Positions 25,644 through 33,201 of a DNA stretch of 64,000 nt are shown here, piece after piece. The stretch comes from Saccharibacillus sp. CPCC 101409 (GTDB taxonomy: Bacteria; Bacillota; Bacilli; Paenibacillales; Paenibacillaceae), in the NCBI RefSeq assembly GCF_030518235.1, contig NZ_JAULSA010000007.1, positions 205,986 through 269,985 of the forward strand, given 5' to 3'. The notes under the pieces are model-generated. The model did no database searches, had not been told where the DNA came from, and saw only the letters and a program-made list of their open reading frames with translations. The position numbers and the translations under genes were made by a program. Position 1 is the stretch's first letter. The number at the start of each line of letters is the position of its first letter.

Positions 25644-26512
25644 GTGCCGCTATCCGCAGCGCGCTGGTAAAAACGCGCGATTTCGGCGCGCTGGTCATGT
25701 TCTCGCATACGCTGTTTTCGCTGCCGTTCGCGATCATCTCGATCGTGTGGGCGGCCGGCGGCGCGCCTTCCTGGCGCGTGATCCTCTGGTCGCTGATCGC
25801 GCTGATCGCCGCCCGCAACGGCGCGAACGCCTTCAACCGCCTGGCGGACCGCGAGTTCGACGCCGCCAATCCGCGCACCGCGCACCGGCATCTGCCGCAG
25901 AAACTGCTCGGCGTGCGCGAGGTGTGGGTGTTCGTGATCGTCAACTACGCGATCTTTATCGTCGCGGCCGGCATGCTCAACATGCTGTGCCTGATCCTGT
26001 CGCCGGTGGCGATCTTCCTGATCTCGTCGTACTCTTACACCAAACGCTTTACCTGGCTGAGCCATCTGTACCTGGGCTTTACGATCGCGTCCGCGCCGAT
26101 CGGAGCCTGGTTCGCCGTCACGGGATCGTTTGCGTTCACGCCGTTCGTGCTCGGCACGATCGTGATGCTGTGGATCGGCGGTTTCGATATTCTGTACGGC
26201 ACGCAGGATATCGATTTCGACCGCAAACAGGGGCTTTACTCGATCCCGAGCGCGTTCGGCCTCAAGCCGGCGCTGTACATTTCGCGTTTTCTGCATACCG
26301 TGATGGTCCTGCTGCTGCTGTTCCTGTTCTTTTTCCGCGGCCTCGGCTGGATCTACCTGGCGGGCATCGTCATCGCGGCGTTCCTGCTCCTGCTGGAGCA
26401 CGGCATCGTGAAGCCGCACAACCGCCGCCTGATGCAGATCGCTTCGTACAACCTGAACCAGGTCGTCAGTATGCTGATTCTATCGTTTACGATGCTGGAT
26501 TATTTTTTGTAA
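25640..26512 (+). CDS. UbiA-like polyprenyltransferase
   Basis: This 290-aa membrane prenyltransferase has about eight to nine membrane helices. Both Asp-rich Mg2+/prenyl-diphosphate motifs are present: N66-x3-D70-x3-D74 followed by NPRT, and later GFDILYGTQDIDFDRKQG. The second motif is the form seen in the putative 4-hydroxybenzoate/futalosine-pathway (MqnP-like) subgroup of UbiA proteins rather than MenA. It should transfer a polyprenyl chain to an aromatic menaquinone precursor. In Listeria EET loci the comparable gene is the MenA-like dmkA. AAGGAGAG precedes the ATG, which overlaps the previous stop. The prenyl donor could come from the synthase genes at 29.6-31.0 kb. Confidence 0.87.
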   Translation: MSAAIRSALVKTRDFGALVMFSHTLFSLPFAIISIVWAAGGAPSWRVILWSLIALIAARNGANAFNRLADREFDAANPRTAHRHLPQKLLGVREVWVFVIVNYAIFIVAAGMLNMLCLILSPVAIFLISSYSYTKRFTWLSHLYLGFTIASAPIGAWFAVTGSFAFTPFVLGTIVMLWIGGFDILYGTQDIDFDRKQGLYSIPSAFGLKPALYISRFLHTVMVLLLLFLFFFRGLGWIYLAGIVIAAFLLLLEHGIVKPHNRRLMQIASYNLNQVVSMLILSFTMLDYFL

Positions 26513-26569
26513 AAAGACGCAGAGGCGTGCCGCGGGAAGCGAATCTTCGGCGCGCCGGATAAAAAGCGG

Positions 26570-26598
26570 ACTCCGTACCGGATGGGTACGGAGTTTTT
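26570..26598 (+). terminator. Terminator of the U32-aminotransferase-UbiA operon
   Basis: ACTCCGTACC and GGTACGGAGT pair around a four-base loop and run into TTTTTG, about 60 bp after the UbiA stop. Confidence 0.9.
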
Positions 26599-26764
26599 GT
26601 GCGCAGAAATCGTTTGGTGATTAGAAAGTTACAGGAAATGGGTTAAAGTGGATAACGACTTATTATTCTATTTATATTTTTGTCCGAAAAATAACGTTGG
26701 CGGACCGGAGGCGGCTTAGAAACGGCGCGCTGTCGGCCGGCTGCCGGAGGGAGGTCTGTGAACC

Positions 26765-27682
26765 ATGCGCTTTGTCCGTGCCGAGCGTTCCGCGGGATAT
26801 TCGCCGTATTCGCTTATTCAGCGGATTGGCCTGCTGGCTTTTTTCCCTCTGCCGGTGCTGGCTTTTATGTTCGTGACGAACGCAGGTTGGGTGTATCGCA
26901 AGCTTACCGACCCGATGGCTTCGGACGTCTGGGATCGGCTGCTGCAAACGCCCGCCATGAACCTGGTCTTGATGATCCAGGGGCTGCTGCTGATTGCGGC
27001 GGCGCTGGCGGGAGTGCGCAGGCCGCCGCGGTTCGTCGCGGTATATATGCTGATCCTGCTGACGCTTTGGGGCGCTTATCTGCTGCTGGACGACATTAAT
27101 ATCGCATTCTGGAGATACGCTGCGGATTCTTTGGTCATGTCGGCGCTGCTGGCCTATCCGGCGTTTACGGCTTGGGCCGCTGCAATACTGCTTGCTTTGC
27201 TGCTGTGGAAACTGCGGGAAGTGCCGGCGGAATCGGACAAGTCTGCGCTGGTTTGGCTAAAAAGCATGCACGTCGTCGTTCTGCTGACGATGCTGCTGTG
27301 CGCGGCGGGACTGGTTTTTCTCGATCGGGAGGAGACGCAGCGGATGCTGCAAAATACGGACTGGTCGGATATCGGCATAAAGCTGCATAGGCTGCTGATC
27401 GGAAGCGCGCTTGCCGAACCGCTGCTGCTCGCCGCGTTTGCGCTGAGCGGCGGCGGACGCAGAACCTTTCGGGTTGTGCTGGCGGAAGCGGCGGCGATGA
27501 TCGCCGCGCTGCTTCTGTCGCGATATGCGGGAAGCGACGCGCTGCGCAGCCGGCTGCTCGAAGGCTCGGCGGAATCGCATACGCTGGCCGGCCTGTGCGC
27601 CGCTGCCGTTCCGCTGTCGCTGCTGTTTGCGATTTATATCGCGTTTGCGCCGCGAAAGAATAGCTGGGACGAAAAGGGATGA
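26765..27682 (+). CDS. Multi-pass membrane protein of unknown function
   Basis: The 305-aa protein has about eight hydrophobic helices, starting near residue 20 (IGLLAFFPLPVLAFMFV) and ending near 293. A larger loop lies at about 145-165 and another at about 190-215 (DREETQRMLQNTDWSDIGIKL). The start follows GGAGGGAGG. There are no recognisable catalytic or transporter motifs. It lies between the two arms of the EET region and has its own upstream gap of 166 bp. A role in that system is possible only by location. Confidence 0.65.
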   Translation: MRFVRAERSAGYSPYSLIQRIGLLAFFPLPVLAFMFVTNAGWVYRKLTDPMASDVWDRLLQTPAMNLVLMIQGLLLIAAALAGVRRPPRFVAVYMLILLTLWGAYLLLDDINIAFWRYAADSLVMSALLAYPAFTAWAAAILLALLLWKLREVPAESDKSALVWLKSMHVVVLLTMLLCAAGLVFLDREETQRMLQNTDWSDIGIKLHRLLIGSALAEPLLLAAFALSGGGRRTFRVVLAEAAAMIAALLLSRYAGSDALRSRLLEGSAESHTLAGLCAAAVPLSLLFAIYIAFAPRKNSWDEKG

Positions 27683-27754
27683 GCGATAGACGGAGGGAAG
27701 TCGCGACGTTTCAGAGGTACTTATTTTCGCGATAAAAAGGCTGTAAAACGAAAA

Positions 27755-27892
27755 ATGCTGCGGAGGCGCATCGTTTTCTTCCGGGTTCCGCTCAAGGGCG
27801 GCGATTGGGAAGGAAATGATGTATCCTCGCAACATTTTTGATAAACCGGGTTGATAAGCACGAAAATGATGCGCTTATGCAACAATTTCGAT
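27755..27892. repeat. Array of three GATGC/GCAACA units
   Basis: Units of the family AAATGATGC-N7-GCAACATTT lie at about 27757 (reverse, with GCAGCATT), 27813 and 27866 (forward), about 53 bp apart. The family also occurs at 12205. The interval 27683-27989 contains no supported gene. Confidence 0.7.
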
Positions 27893-27989
27893 GAGGCGCC
27901 TGGAGAGAAGGCGTAAAGGCGGCGCAAAGCGGACAGGCAGCAGGGAGATACCGGTAGCCTGTCCGCCAGCGGAAACCGATCGCGTCCGC

Positions 27990-28472
27990 TCAGTCCTGCG
28001 GCTCCGACAGAAAACGGCGGATCCCGGCGGTGACGAGATCGTGATCTTCCTGGTCCGGCAGGCCGGATACGGTGATCGTGCCGATCTGTCCTTCTCCGGC
28101 AACGATCAGCGGAAAAGCGCCGCCGGCCAGTACATAATCGCCGCCGCTGAGGCCGTAGTCGGTTTCCAGCGTTTTGTTTTCGCCGCGCAGCAGCAGGGCG
28201 GTATGCCAGGAGCTTTTGGCGAAGCGGCCTACCGTATTGTTTTTGCGGCGAATCCAATCTTCGTTCTCGGGATAAGTGCCTTCCATCGCATGCAGAAACA
28301 GACGGTGTCCGGCGCGCGTGATATCGACGGTGACGGCTTTGCCGCTGCGGCGGGCTTCGTCGATCAGCGCCACGCCGAGCGCAAGCGCCGTATCCGCGTC
28401 GAAAGCGGGAAAGCGCAGTTCTTCTTCTTCGTTTTTCATTTGCAGCAGACGTGCTTCGTCGGTCATGGTCAT
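27990..28472 (-). CDS. UPF0303 / heme-degrading-domain family protein
   Basis: This 160-aa cytosolic protein matches the UPF0303 pattern: MTMTDE start, long N-terminal helix, VDITRAGHRLF near 50, WIRRKNNTVGRFAKSSW near 75-90, GAFPLIVAGEGQIGTITVSGLPDQEDH near 120-145. The fold is the GlcG/HbpS type and the biochemical role is not settled. GAAGGAG lies 14 nt before the first ATG and 20 nt before the second, so the spacing is poor; the family-conserved MTM start decides it. It is convergent with the gene at 26765. Confidence 0.82.
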   Translation of the reverse strand: MTMTDEARLLQMKNEEEELRFPAFDADTALALGVALIDEARRSGKAVTVDITRAGHRLFLHAMEGTYPENEDWIRRKNNTVGRFAKSSWHTALLLRGENKTLETDYGLSGGDYVLAGGAFPLIVAGEGQIGTITVSGLPDQEDHDLVTAGIRRFLSEPQD

Positions 28473-28546
28473 CGTTAATCGTATGGCTCCTTCATTGTTG
28501 GCTGATTGAGGGGTTGGGCTGGGGGTGATGGAGTTAATTCGACGGG

Positions 28547-28627
28547 GGACTCGCTATTTCCTTTTGTCTCTCCGGGTTGTTTTCCTTCGGAAAGCCAAAA
28601 GTCGTTCCAAAAGCAAATAGCGAGTCC
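28547..28627. repeat. Two-stem structured element, copy 1
   Basis: A 13-bp outer stem (GGACTCGCTATTT with AAATAGCGAGTCC) encloses TCCGGGTTG, an inner hairpin TTTCC-TTC-GGAAA and the unpaired GCCAAAAGTCGTTCC. Copy 2 at 63692 keeps the unpaired parts but has a different outer stem and a compensated inner stem. Conservation of pairing rather than sequence suggests selection on structure. Confidence 0.65.
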
Positions 28628-28634
28628 GGGGGTG

Positions 28635-28790
28635 TGGGGGAGAGGGCTCGCTCCTGGCGGAGCATCGCCGGTGTGGAGGGAGGGGCTCGCTCCTGGCGGA
28701 GCATCGCCGGTGTGGAGGGAGAGGCTCGCTCCTGGCGGAGCATCGCGCTGGTGTGGAGGAGGGCTCGCTCTTGGCGGAGCATCGCTTAAA
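28635..28790. repeat. Four tandem ~38-bp repeats with GCTCCTGGCGGAGC
   Basis: The unit GGCTCGCTCCTGGCGGAGCA, followed by TCGCCGGTGTGGAGGGA, is repeated four times with small changes; each contains the hairpin GCTCC-TGGC-GGAGC. Frames open on both strands, giving repetitive peptides (APPGAS and MLRQERA types), but neither strand has a ribosome binding site, so I treat it as non-coding. Confidence 0.75.
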
Positions 28791-28819
28791 GCGCCGGCTC
28801 CTGCGGAGCGGCGCAAAAA

Positions 28820-28842
28820 GACCGGCGAAGTTATCGCCGGTC
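28820..28842. repeat. Hairpin CCGGCGAAGTTATCGCCGG, copy 1
   Basis: The perfect hairpin with loop AAGTTAT occurs here, at 29171-29193 and at 29558-29580. The three copies separate the two AAATAG arrays of this spacer. Confidence 0.8.
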
Positions 28843-28884
28843 GGATTGTCGAGAAACGATTGGATGTAAACCTAATTTAGGCGG

Positions 28885-29172
28885 GTTCAATTGGAAGGAA
28901 AGGTCGGGAAAGGGCTGAACAAATAAAGCCAGCGGCAAGAAGAATCCAAATAGCTGCGTATAGGCCCTTATTCCGGCTTTATCTTACGTTTTCGAGCAAA
29001 TAACTGCACTCATACATCTATTTCGAGCTTTTGCGCTTCGATTCGGTCTTTGGTCTCCGAATAGCTGCACCTGCGTCGCTATTTGGAGAAATCGAAGGAT
29101 TTCGCCCCAAATAAGTGTACCTGTGCCGCTATTTTCTGTTTGGAACCATACCCGGCTTTCTCAACAGCCTGA
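28885..29172 (+). repeat. 288-bp AAATAG-array repeat, copy B
   Basis: The element runs from GTTCAATTGGAAG to CAACAGCCTG. Four AAATA-N14-TATTT units lie at 28948, 28998, 29059 and 29109. It is homologous over its full length to copies A and C. Short frames such as MYLCRYF and MYTGCYF are translations of its units. Confidence 0.82.
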
Positions 29173-29193
29173 CCGGCGAAGTTATCGCCGGTC
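29171..29193. repeat. Hairpin CCGGCGAAGTTATCGCCGG, copy 2
   Basis: This 23-bp palindrome is identical to copy 1, including its G/C closing pairs. It abuts the right end of the 288-bp repeat and starts the second array. Confidence 0.8.
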
Positions 29194-29249
29194 AGGCTCA
29201 TTCGCATATATGCAGGCAGTGGAAAAAATCGGTTGACGGATCGGAAGTC

Positions 29250-29450
29250 CAACAGAAAATAGCATCCTGTATACACTTATTTTCTCCGGATTCCAGCTTT
29301 TCTTGCAAATAACGTCGTGTATACATTTATTTCGTTGGTTTTTGGACCGGGGCCGACGTTTTTCCGGAAATAAGTGTACCGGTGCGCTTATTTTAAAATC
29401 GGGCGCCTTTCTGCTTCAAATAGTTGTACCTGTGCCGTTATTTTGGTTTC
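29250..29450 (+). repeat. Second, diverged AAATAG-unit array
   Basis: Four further units lie at about 29256, 29304, 29365 and 29417 (for example AAATAAGTGTACCGGTGCGC, then TTATTTT). The sequences between them differ from the 288-bp element. Lying between hairpin copies 2 and 3, it looks like an old tandem duplicate of the neighbouring array. Confidence 0.7.
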
Positions 29451-29557
29451 TCGTTTGCGGCAGGCTTGTATTGGGCGTTCTCCGGAACAATCTCCATTCT
29501 CTCAATCGAACAAGCCTCTCCACGAAACGCGCAGCAAAAACATTCTCAACGAAACAA

Positions 29558-29580
29558 GGCCGGCGAAGTTATCGCCGGCC
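29558..29580 (-). terminator. Hairpin copy 3, probable hepT terminator
   Basis: GGCCGGCGAAGTTATCGCCG closes with GCC as a 23-nt perfect hairpin just 6 bp past the synthase stop. On the minus strand it is followed by TTGTTTCG, a weak T run. The two other copies of the hairpin lie at 28820 and 29171. Confidence 0.65.
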
Positions 29581-29585
29581 CTGCT

Positions 29586-30566
29586 TTAATATTTCCGCCC
29601 GCCGAAGTAATCGGCGAGCGATAAGAGGTCCGCGTGGGCGGGGTGGCCGCCCAGCGAAAGGGCGATGCGGCGCGCGAGTTCGAGTTCGGCGCGGCAGAAT
29701 TCTTCGGCGCGGCGGAGAGCGCCGCTCGCGCGGATCGCGTCCAGCAGCGGCCGGATGTCTTCCGGCCGCGTATGCGGGCCCACCGCGCGGATCTCGGCGG
29801 CCAGCGCCGGGTCTTCAAGGGCGTACAGCACGGGCAGCGTGACCTGCCCGCCGAGCAGGTCGCTGCCGGCCGGCTTGCCGAGCTGCTGCTCGGAAGCGGT
29901 GAAGTCCAGCAGATCGTCCCGGATCTGGAACGAGAGGCCGAGGTGCTCGCCGAACGCGTACAGGCTGCGGCACAGGTCTTCGTCGGCGCCGGCGGCGCGG
30001 GCGCCGAATTCGAGCGAAACGGCCATCAGATGGGCCGTTTTGTGCTTGGACTTGAGCAGGTAATCGTCCAGGCTGAGCGAATAGTCGTATGCGTGTTCGA
30101 GCTGTTCGTACTCGCCGAGGCACAGCTCGGCGGTGGCTACGGCCGTAAAGCTTTCCCGGCCGCCGCCCGCCTGCTCGTCGGCCTGCGACAGCAGTTCGAC
30201 GACGCGGGCGGACATGTAGTTGCCTACGTATACGGCTTTGGCCGGACCGATCAGCGTATGCAGCGAAGGTTCGCCGCGGCGCAGGGGAGAACGGTCGATC
30301 AGGTCGTCGTGGATCAGCGAAGCGGTGTGGATGAACTCCGCGGCGGCGGCAAGCTGGACGATGCGGTTATCGTCGGCCCGCGGCCCGAAGCGGCTGCCGA
30401 CGATGACCAGCATCGGCCGCAGCCGTTTGCCGCCGGCTTCGATCGTTTGCAGCAGCGAACGCTCCAGTTCGGAGTTCGGCGGCACGTCGTTGTCGTACTT
30501 GACGATGCGCTTCATTTCGCGTTCCACCCGCCGCAGGTCGATTCCCAGCGTTTTGTGCAGTTCCAT
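29586..30566 (-). CDS. hepT-like: Polyprenyl diphosphate synthase, large subunit (HepT/DmkB-like)
   Basis: This 326-aa trans-prenyltransferase elongates farnesyl diphosphate, probably to the C35 chain of menaquinone. It has GGKRLRP near 49, the first Asp-rich motif LIHDDLID near 85-92, a KTAH segment and the second motif QIRDDLLDF near 215. The start follows GAAGGGG by 8 nt and only 2 bp after the stop of the small gene upstream, so the two are coupled. Heterodimeric heptaprenyl synthases need a small HepS partner, which that gene resembles. In EET loci this is dmkB, feeding the demethylmenaquinone pool used by Ndh2. Confidence 0.88.
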   Translation of the reverse strand: MELHKTLGIDLRRVEREMKRIVKYDNDVPPNSELERSLLQTIEAGGKRLRPMLVIVGSRFGPRADDNRIVQLAAAAEFIHTASLIHDDLIDRSPLRRGEPSLHTLIGPAKAVYVGNYMSARVVELLSQADEQAGGGRESFTAVATAELCLGEYEQLEHAYDYSLSLDDYLLKSKHKTAHLMAVSLEFGARAAGADEDLCRSLYAFGEHLGLSFQIRDDLLDFTASEQQLGKPAGSDLLGGQVTLPVLYALEDPALAAEIRAVGPHTRPEDIRPLLDAIRASGALRRAEEFCRAELELARRIALSLGGHPAHADLLSLADYFGGRKY

Positions 30567-30568
30567 GG

Positions 30569-31000
30569 CTATGCCCCTTCCCGCAGATCCGCAAGCACCT
30601 GCTCGAACACGGGCAGCAGCCGGATTTCTCCGGTCCGGCCGAGCGCGCGGGCGATCTGGATCTTTTTGACGAACGGGGACATGGCTTTGAGCAGCGGTTC
30701 TTCTTTGCATTTGAGCGTATATTGGATGTACAGGCTGTATAAATAATCGCCGTCCAGGATGCGGCGGGTCAGATCCGCGTCTTCGAGCGCAAGCGGAGCG
30801 GCATGCCGTTCCAGAGCGGAGGAGAGCAGGATATAGACGGCCAGCAGCCGTGAACGCCGGAGCGGTTCGATGCCGCGGCGTTCAAAGGCGGAGAGAGCCT
30901 CGTCCAGCACGGCACGCTCCGGATTCAGCCGGATTCGCGTGACCGGATCGATCTCGGCCTCCAGGCGTTCCAGTGCTTCCCGGATAAAGTTGTCGTTCAT
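30569..31000 (-). CDS. HepS-like small subunit of heptaprenyl diphosphate synthase
   Basis: This 143-aa helical protein starts after AAGGGG. The stretch ILDGDYLYSLYIQYTLKC (about 83-100) recalls the GDYLYS segment of heptaprenyl diphosphate synthase component I, and the gene is translationally coupled to the catalytic large subunit. It is shorter than Bacillus HepS, and no catalytic motif is expected in this subunit. The assignment rests on that short motif plus coupling, so it is tentative. Confidence 0.6.
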   Translation of the reverse strand: MNDNFIREALERLEAEIDPVTRIRLNPERAVLDEALSAFERRGIEPLRRSRLLAVYILLSSALERHAAPLALEDADLTRRILDGDYLYSLYIQYTLKCKEEPLLKAMSPFVKKIQIARALGRTGEIRLLPVFEQVLADLREGA

Positions 31001-31121
31001 TGAGGCACCCCTTGACGGACTGACGAAATACCGAATCGGCGTGTGTGGCTTATATACCGTGTTCACTTGGATTCCTCCACATTATGAAACAATTTCGTTG
31101 ATTATGCAAAATTGCAGAATA

Positions 31122-31165
31122 GAAAAAGCGGGGCCATGTGCGTTTTTAGCTGCACATGACCCCGC
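31122..31165 (-). terminator. Terminator of the ndh2 gene
   Basis: GCGGGGCCATGTGC (31128-31141) pairs with GCACATGACCCCGC (31152-31165), and on the minus strand five Ts follow. It lies 21 bp beyond the NADH dehydrogenase stop, so the synthase genes downstream need their own promoter. Confidence 0.9.
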
Positions 31166-31185
31166 CCAAAACGCAAAGTCGGCCG

Positions 31186-33060
31186 TCAGTCCGTATGAAG
31201 ATACCAGCGTTTAGCAAACCACGTTTTCTTCCAGTGTTTCTTGAGCCAAGGCAGAACGTAGTAGTCGAGGCCGAAGATGCTGCCCGATCCGCCGATGAGG
31301 GCGAATGCCGCGAACCAGTACCACCACATGTCGGTCGGCGCCATGCCGGACGACCAGATCATGAGGCCCATGCCGATCGTTGCGATCGAGGCGATAGCCG
31401 AGAACAGGCCGGCGATCAGCATCAGACCGAAGATGATTTCGGCGGCAACCATGCCGATTTGGAAAGCGGTGGCGAGCCAGGTGTAGCCGCCGTCGCCGGT
31501 GTAGAACATCAGGTCCATCATCGAGCTGACGATGTTGGAGATAAAGTGCGGTACCGGAATCGCCTGTACCGCCTGGCCGGCGTTTTCGACCGCCGAAGCG
31601 GCTGCCTGGGCGTCGACCGCGTTGGCGACATTGCCCACGGCTTCCGAAGCCGCGCTGACGACGTCCGCGTTCGGGTCCGGCGGAATCAGGAAGATATTGC
31701 TCGGATTATCGATGACTTTTTGCAGCTTGTCCCAACCTTCGTGCAGCCACATCCAGCCGACGAAGATGCGCAGCGGTACGAGCCAGAAGTTCGGGGAACG
31801 CTTCGAGAAGTGTCCGCCCACGAAAGTACGGCGATCGTGCGCATGGAAGATCTGGTGCATCAGGTACGTCCAGACCCGGGCGAAGCCGGCTACGGAGAAC
31901 TGATACAGGATATTGATGGCGTGCTTGGCGAACATCGCGAAGAATCCGGTAAGCGAGAAGAATTTGCCCGGCAGGCCGACGCTTGCGACGCCGTAGCGGC
32001 TGCCGATCGAGACCATCATGCCGTGGAAAGCCGGTTTGTACGATTTCTTCGCGCCGCCGTTGATATCGGCCGCGATATTGTTGGCGATCAGCGGAGCGGC
32101 GTGCTCGGCATTTTCGACCATCTGCGGAACCGGACGCTCTTCGCCTTCCGGAATGTAGAAAATGTTGTCGCCGACGACGTACACGTTCTCGTGATCGAGA
32201 CTTTGCAGCTTGTCGTTCGTTTCGATGCGTTTGCGGCCTTTTTGCTGTACGTCGAGCTTGTCGAGAATTTCCGCGCCTTCGACGCCCGCGGTCCAGATCA
32301 CGGTGCGCGCAGTCAGTTTTTGTCCGCTCAGATCGACGCCCGTTTCCGATACGCCGGTGATCTGCTTGCCGGTAATGATTTCGATATCGAGCTTCTTGAG
32401 GTAGCGCTCGGACTTGGCGATCAGCTTATCCGGCAGCAGCGGCAGGATCTTCGGCGCCATATCGGCCACGATCATGCGCACTTCGGACGGATCGATGTAG
32501 AATTCGCGGCAGAGTTCGCTGCGGTATTCGGCCATTTCGCCGATCAGTTCGACGCCCGTAAAGCCGGCGCCGACCACGACGAAAGACAGTTTCTCGCGGC
32601 GGATCTGCGCATCGGATTCTCTGGCGGCTTCGTCGAACATTTGACGGAACCGGTCTTTGAGCACGACGGCGTCGTCGTAAGACCAGAGCGTGTAGCTGTT
32701 CTCTTCCGCGCCAGGGATGCCGAAGAAGGTCGGTTTGGAGCCTGTACCGATAACCAGATAGTCATACGAGTAGGAAGCTTGTTGGCCCTGCAGCGACTGC
32801 GCGGTAAAGTCGATGTTCTCGATTTCGTCGAGTACGACGTCAACCTTGAGGCCGGCGAAAATCTTTTTCAGTTCGATCTTGATCGAATCTTCCGGCGTCC
32901 GGTTAGCCGCGACTTCGTGCAGTTCGGTCAGCAGCGTGTGGTACGGATTGCGGTCGATGAGCTGAATTTGTACGTCGTTGTTTTTCTTGAATTTTTTGGC
33001 CAGGTTTTTCGCAGTGAGAACGCCGCCGTAACCTCCGCCCAGTATGACTATCTTCTTCAT
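31186..33060 (-). CDS. ndh2: Type-II NADH dehydrogenase with C-terminal membrane domain (EET Ndh2)
   Basis: This 624-aa protein is about 200 residues longer than ordinary NDH-2. The FAD Rossmann motif GGGYGG is at residues 8-13, the NAD motif GAGFTGVE at 164-171, and a third flavin segment (GDNIFYIPEGE) near 300. From about residue 410 a DoxX-like membrane region with about four helices follows (RIFVGWMWLHEGWDKL, IIFGLMLIAGLFSAIASI, WWYWFAAFALIGGSGSIF). Such a fused membrane tail marks the EET-type Ndh2, which passes electrons from NADH to a dedicated demethylmenaquinone pool. The start at 33060 has AAAGG 13 nt upstream; ATG 33081 has none. The gene follows the flavin lipoprotein by 141 bp, likely in one operon. 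Confidence 0.88.
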   Translation of the reverse strand: MKKIVILGGGYGGVLTAKNLAKKFKKNNDVQIQLIDRNPYHTLLTELHEVAANRTPEDSIKIELKKIFAGLKVDVVLDEIENIDFTAQSLQGQQASYSYDYLVIGTGSKPTFFGIPGAEENSYTLWSYDDAVVLKDRFRQMFDEAARESDAQIRREKLSFVVVGAGFTGVELIGEMAEYRSELCREFYIDPSEVRMIVADMAPKILPLLPDKLIAKSERYLKKLDIEIITGKQITGVSETGVDLSGQKLTARTVIWTAGVEGAEILDKLDVQQKGRKRIETNDKLQSLDHENVYVVGDNIFYIPEGEERPVPQMVENAEHAAPLIANNIAADINGGAKKSYKPAFHGMMVSIGSRYGVASVGLPGKFFSLTGFFAMFAKHAINILYQFSVAGFARVWTYLMHQIFHAHDRRTFVGGHFSKRSPNFWLVPLRIFVGWMWLHEGWDKLQKVIDNPSNIFLIPPDPNADVVSAASEAVGNVANAVDAQAAASAVENAGQAVQAIPVPHFISNIVSSMMDLMFYTGDGGYTWLATAFQIGMVAAEIIFGLMLIAGLFSAIASIATIGMGLMIWSSGMAPTDMWWYWFAAFALIGGSGSIFGLDYYVLPWLKKHWKKTWFAKRWYLHTD

Positions 33061-33201
33061 CAGATGAACCAACCTTTCCATGGACGGCTTTTGCGGGCTT
33101 TTCGTTTGAATGATAAGGAAACAAAAAGCCCAAGCCTGTCCAATGTTTCAAATTAAAGACTTATGTTTAGTATATCGGCACTTCATTTTTAGGGCAATCC
33201 C

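Noticed and set aside
28475..28880. Repetitive frames on both strands (APPGAS, MLRQERA, SWRSIA peptides)
   Set aside because: They translate the 38-bp tandem hairpin repeats in several frames; no start signals.
28948..29445. CRISPR array
   Set aside because: Units are imperfect, differ from each other, vary in other families in orientation, and have no fixed-length spacers or cas genes.
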